NCBI GenBank assembly: GCA_022564935.1
Contig: JADFKM010000071.1
Span: 1-8,423 of the forward strand
Direction of reading: 5' to 3'
Length of the DNA stretch: 8,423 nucleotides
From: Candidatus Dadabacteria bacterium
GTDB lineage: Bacteria > Desulfobacterota_D > UBA1144 > Nemesobacterales > JADFKM01
Below, piece after piece: positions 5,635-8,423 of the stretch. Numbering within the stretch: position 1 is the stretch's first letter; each line of letters begins with the position of its first letter. The notes beneath the pieces are model-generated. The model did no database searches. It was not told where the DNA came from and worked only from the letters and a program-made list of their open reading frames with translations. The translations under genes were made by a program, and so were the position numbers.

Positions 5635-6858
5635 CTACGCTCCAAATTTCTGCAGCCTCCCTGCATGGGCGAGCATAAGCGTCATGGCGTCGACGGCCCT
5701 GAAAACTCCAAGCTCCCCGTTCAGACACTCCCGCTCCGAAAACCCGGAGCTCTTCCCGCCCAGCGTCAGACGGGACTTCAGCAGGAAAGGCACCGGATGC
5801 CAGCTGTGGGATTTCATGACCGAAGGGGTGGAGTGGTCTCCGGTAACTACAAGGACGTCGGGTTTGAGCTGCAGTATGCGCTGCACATAGCCGTCGAATT
5901 CCTCGATCACCCCCACCTTTCCCTCAAAATCCCCGTCCTCCCCGTAACTGTCGGTCTTTTTCACGTGCAAATAGATAAAATCGTAGCCGCCGATGTGTTT
6001 TTCCAGGGTTTCAATCTCGCTCTCGATGGTAGTACCGTCCACCTCCAGAACGTCCATCCCTACCAGCTTGGCTATCCCCCTGTACATAGGGTAGGCCGCA
6101 ACCGCCCCGGCGCTAACCCCGTAAAGCTCCCTCCATGAAAGCAGGTCGGGAAGGCGCGATATCCCGCGAAGTAGAAGGTAGTTGGCCTTTTCCTCGTCCC
6201 TTATGGCCTCGGTGGCCATTGTTATGAACTGCTCTATTATCCTGGCGACGGGCTCGGCCGCTTCAGTCCTCGGTGTGGGCTGGAGCGGGCCACTCTCCAC
6301 AACTTGCGGGTCGGTATCGGAGACCTCGTCCGAGCCGGTACGAAGGGGCTCGGGGAACGTTAGCACGAGGGCGAACCTGTGCTCAACACCGGAATGTATC
6401 GAAACACCGACACCGTCGATCTCGCTCACCGCTTCCCTTATCTTAGTCGTGATACGCCGGTTCTCCTCGGTAGAAATCCTTCCCGCCCTCCTATCCGCAA
6501 GAATTGGCTTATCGTCTTTGTATTCGACAGTAGCAAAGTTGCCTCTGACCGCGATATCGTTACGGGTTACTTCCACACCCAGGCCAAGGGCTTCGAGCAC
6601 GCCCCTGCCAATCCCGTATTTGAGGGGGTCGTAGCCGAAGAGAGCGAGGTGGGCGGCACCGCTCCCGGGGGTTATGCCCGGAGCCACCGGGATGTGCAGA
6701 CCCGTGGCGCTACCTCTCGCAATCTCGTCGAGGTTCGGAGTCGAAGCGGCTTCAAGCTCGGTCTTGCCGCCCAGAGGCAGGCCGCCGAGCCCGTCCAGTA
6801 CACACAGAACCATCTTCGTAGTGTTCGAGCTCACAAGCTCACCTATGACTTCCTGCAT
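5635..6858 (-). CDS. apgM: 2,3-bisphosphoglycerate-independent phosphoglycerate mutase, archaeal type
   Basis: A 407-residue enzyme of the alkaline phosphatase superfamily that interconverts 3- and 2-phosphoglycerate in glycolysis and gluconeogenesis, in the cytoplasm. Metal and catalytic motifs are VLDGLGG with D22, the catalytic-serine loop TPGSGAAHLALFGYDP (S66), YGIGRGVLEALG (81-92), KKTDSYGEDGD (300-310, D303), TGDHSTP (339-345, D341/H342) and HSWHPVPF (351-358). The short GKTELEAASTPNLDE segment (31-45) is typical of ApgM rather than bacterial GpmI, which is larger (about 510 residues). I chose the ATG at 6858 because GGAG lies 8 nt before it; a TTG 33 nt upstream would also be in frame but is less likely. 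The stop is 48 bp from the tRNA-Leu promoter, and the MBL gene ends 74 bp upstream, so the two may share a transcript. ApgM also occurs in several bacterial phyla. The call is firm. Confidence 0.93.
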   Translation of the reverse strand: MQEVIGELVSSNTTKMVLCVLDGLGGLPLGGKTELEAASTPNLDEIARGSATGLHIPVAPGITPGSGAAHLALFGYDPLKYGIGRGVLEALGLGVEVTRNDIAVRGNFATVEYKDDKPILADRRAGRISTEENRRITTKIREAVSEIDGVGVSIHSGVEHRFALVLTFPEPLRTGSDEVSDTDPQVVESGPLQPTPRTEAAEPVARIIEQFITMATEAIRDEEKANYLLLRGISRLPDLLSWRELYGVSAGAVAAYPMYRGIAKLVGMDVLEVDGTTIESEIETLEKHIGGYDFIYLHVKKTDSYGEDGDFEGKVGVIEEFDGYVQRILQLKPDVLVVTGDHSTPSVMKSHSWHPVPFLLKSRLTLGGKSSGFSERECLNGELGVFRAVDAMTLMLAHAGRLQKFGA

Positions 6859-6866
6859 ACTCCCCG

Positions 6867-6870
6867 CTCC
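6867..6870 (-). promoter_or_regulatory. apgM: Ribosome binding site deciding the apgM start
   Basis: GGAG, 8 nt before the ATG at 6858, on the minus strand. The upstream in-frame TTG at 6891 shows no comparable site, so the shorter protein is preferred. Confidence 0.6.
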
Positions 6871-6932
6871 AACAACTCTTCTCAGTACCAAACAAGCGAT
6901 TTCATAAAGCCCGAATCATTCTAAACAAACTC

Positions 6933-7667
6933 TCAGGGGTCATCAAGCTCAAATTCAATCCCGTCATAGGCCGGCATTACCCCCTTGGGAAGCCTCCGGG
7001 AAAGCTCGGCGTAGTCAAGCTCATGACCCATGTGTGTAAAGTATGCCCGCTTTGGCCCGATTGCAGCGATAGCATCGAGGGCTTGGTCAACGCTGAAATG
7101 AGCCGGATGGGGGTCATTCCTCAACGCTCCGATAATAAGGATTTCAAGCCCCGTCAATTTCTCCAATGAGCCCTCCGGTATGCCGCTGCAATCTGTCAGG
7201 TACGCCATATCGCCAATCCTGTAGCCGATGATAATCCACTGTGCGTGGTTTATCTCGACTGGAACGATTTTAACCCCGCCTATCTCGAACTCCTCTTCGA
7301 TGACAAATATCTCAAGCTGGGGTTTTCCCCCTGCCGTATAAGAGCCGTCAAAGATATAGCGAAACCCGCTTTTAAGATTTTCTACCGTCTCTGGGTTCCC
7401 ATAGCACGGAATTCGCATCTTGTTCATAAAGTTAAAGGTCCTAAGCTCATCTATGCCGTGGGTGTGGTCGGCGTGGTCGTGGGTCAGGACGATCGCCCGG
7501 GGGATGAGTCGGTGGTCTTTGACAAAGGCGATGATTAGTTCGGCCTGCGGCGCCATTCCCGGGTCGATGATCCAACAGTCGCCGCCGTCACGCAAGTAGA
7601 CGGTGTACCCGTTCTCGACAAAAACGGTGTCGTTGGTCACGTGGAATTGGACCACTTCGTTGCTCAT
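6933..7667 (-). CDS. MBL-fold metallo-hydrolase, apparent YqgX/GloB-PhnP chimera
   Basis: A 244-residue metallo-beta-lactamase fold protein. The dinuclear metal motif is THDHADH (62-68: H63, H65, D67, H68), with further likely ligands H141 (INHAQ), D159 (YLTDCSG) and H212 (FTHMGH). From about residue 62 on it reads like PhnP-type cyclic-phosphate phosphodiesterases: GIDELRTFNF (71-80), RIPCYGNPET (85-94), DPHPAHFS (185-192), a C-terminal AYDGIEFE (233-240). Those proteins normally open with a GTGTS motif and a cysteine cluster. Here the first 60 residues instead read VYLRDGGDCWIIDPG (23-37), like glyoxalase-II/YqgX proteins. Before residue 70 all six Ile codons are ATC and all three Arg codons are CGN; from residue 72 on ATA and AGG are frequent. 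The ATG overlaps the stop of the upstream gene (ATGA) and has AGGAG 7 nt before it. The substrate is unknown. It may be a real fusion or a misassembly. Confidence 0.75.
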   Translation of the reverse strand: MSNEVVQFHVTNDTVFVENGYTVYLRDGGDCWIIDPGMAPQAELIIAFVKDHRLIPRAIVLTHDHADHTHGIDELRTFNFMNKMRIPCYGNPETVENLKSGFRYIFDGSYTAGGKPQLEIFVIEEEFEIGGVKIVPVEINHAQWIIIGYRIGDMAYLTDCSGIPEGSLEKLTGLEILIIGALRNDPHPAHFSVDQALDAIAAIGPKRAYFTHMGHELDYAELSRRLPKGVMPAYDGIEFELDDP

Positions 7668-8423
7668 AGCCCTGCTCCTATTGAAGAGAGCAGCCAGTCC
7701 GGGGCATCAATCAGCGTGGCCATGTCCTGATCCGTTCGCTCGAGTCGCAATGTCCAGGCGAGTTCCGGCCGGCGCTCCAGTTGGATGCGTCGCGAACCGG
7801 CCTCAGCCGCCAGAGAGGAGCCTGCGTAGCGTCGTTCGATGCGGTGCAACAGATCGCCGGCGACGAAGATGTGACGAAGACGCAATTCGGCATCGGCGCG
7901 GGCCAGTAGCATCTTGCCGCGAAGTCGCAGTCCTTTGGCCAGATCAGCCGCCCGTACGGCATGGTCCCGGTCGAAGCAGAGCGGATGAGCGGCGATCCGC
8001 TCGATGGCGGCCAGGGCGGCCCCCGGTGGGTCGTCTGTTGTCAGCACGTCGGCGGCTTGTTTCAGATCTGATTCCGTCATCCGCCGACATTGATCTTGAA
8101 ACCAGGTCAGCGCCTCGGCGATGGTGTTTGGATCGAACACGTGGCCGATGTCCGGGCGGCGCACGGTTACCGAGACGCGCTGGCCGCGTAGCATGTTCAA
8201 GCCGTCGCGCATCAGGAACCGATTGGGATCGGCCTTGCCGACGGCGTAGAAGAGCGGGATGTCGCGGTGCGATCGAACGTTGCTGACGCTTACGGTCGGT
8301 GGGACGTAGTTGGCGGTGACGGCGACGGCGGATGCGGGGAAACCTTCGACGTAGAGTAGATGCAACGCCAACGCGCCACCGGCGGAGTGTCCGGTGAGCA
8401 GGACGCGACTCGGATCGTGCGCA
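7664..8423 (-). CDS. Alpha/beta hydrolase, C-terminal 252 residues, with helical tail
   Basis: The start is beyond the right edge; 252 residues are visible. Near the edge is a nucleophile elbow GHSAGGALAL (the Ser of GHSAG), preceded by RVLLT. About 70 residues later come the likely acid in YAVGKADPN and the likely base in DIGHVFDP, completing a catalytic triad typical of esterases or depolymerases. The final 125 residues or so form an Ala/Arg/Leu-rich, apparently all-helical tail with repeated RIA/AADLAKGLRLRGK-like stretches that I cannot assign. It could be a TPR-like or regulatory extension. The gene uses only CGN for arginine and almost only ATC for isoleucine, unlike the heme genes. Its TGA overlaps the ATG of the MBL gene. 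The reaction and substrate are not determinable. This segment may not be from the same genome as the left part of the window. Confidence 0.78.
   Translation of the reverse strand, partial: AHDPSRVLLTGHSAGGALALHLLYVEGFPASAVAVTANYVPPTVSVSNVRSHRDIPLFYAVGKADPNRFLMRDGLNMLRGQRVSVTVRRPDIGHVFDPNTIAEALTWFQDQCRRMTESDLKQAADVLTTDDPPGAALAAIERIAAHPLCFDRDHAVRAADLAKGLRLRGKMLLARADAELRLRHIFVAGDLLHRIERRYAGSSLAAEAGSRRIQLERRPELAWTLRLERTDQDMATLIDAPDWLLSSIGAGL
7675..7680 (-). promoter_or_regulatory. Ribosome binding site for the MBL gene inside the upstream stop region
   Basis: TAGGAG on the minus strand ends 7 nt before the ATG at 7667. It lies within the last codons of the alpha/beta hydrolase, so translation of the two is coupled through the ATGA overlap. 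Confidence 0.7.

Noticed and set aside
7603-8286. Plus-strand 227-codon frame at the right end
   Set aside because: Antisense to the alpha/beta hydrolase in GC-rich DNA, Arg/Pro-rich translation without motifs.
1-8423. CRISPR arrays, insertion sequences, defence genes or phage genes
   Set aside because: No regularly spaced direct repeats, transposase motifs or phage-like proteins were seen; the content is metabolic.

Overview
The window reads as part of a bacterial chromosome, and every recognisable gene lies on the minus strand. The minus-strand order, from the right edge to the left, is: a partial alpha/beta hydrolase, a metallo-beta-lactamase (MBL) fold hydrolase, an archaeal-type phosphoglycerate mutase (apgM), tRNA-Leu(GAG), a hemD-hemE fusion, hemH, hemG and a partial radical SAM gene. 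Gene content (ApgM-type mutase, a compact late-heme operon with a radical SAM partner) and heavy use of ATA and AGG codons would fit an uncultured Desulfobacterota/deltaproteobacterium-like organism. That placement is an inference with low confidence.

Left and centre (1-5001): a heme operon in pathway order. One 655-residue protein carries uroporphyrinogen-III synthase and uroporphyrinogen decarboxylase, making coproporphyrinogen III from hydroxymethylbilane. It is followed by a ferrochelatase and a HemY-type porphyrinogen oxidase, with gaps of 62 bp each. After a 93-bp gap with two adjacent stem-loops comes a radical SAM protein with a CxxxCxxC cluster motif. No coproporphyrinogen decarboxylase (HemN/HemF) or coproheme decarboxylase (HemQ) gene is in the window. 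The order could serve the classical protoporphyrin route, or a coproporphyrin route finished by the radical SAM protein.

Middle (5002-5634): a control region. It holds two palindromes and a weak possible promoter ahead of hemDE, a strong hairpin followed by eight T on the plus strand, a complete class II tRNA-Leu with encoded CCA, and a good sigma70-type promoter for that tRNA.

Right (5635-8423): apgM, then an MBL-fold hydrolase whose first 70 or so residues look like a glyoxalase-II/YqgX type protein and whose remainder looks like a PhnP-type phosphodiesterase. Codon use switches sharply at the HxHxDH motif where the halves meet. The first half is translationally coupled (ATGA overlap) to the alpha/beta hydrolase, which shares its codon style (Arg as CGN, Ile as ATC), while the second half matches the rest of the window (AGG, ATA). 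Everything right of about position 7455-7490 may therefore have a different origin, by gene transfer or by assembly misjoin.

The most notable items are the HemD-HemE fusion and the chimeric MBL gene at a probable genomic junction.
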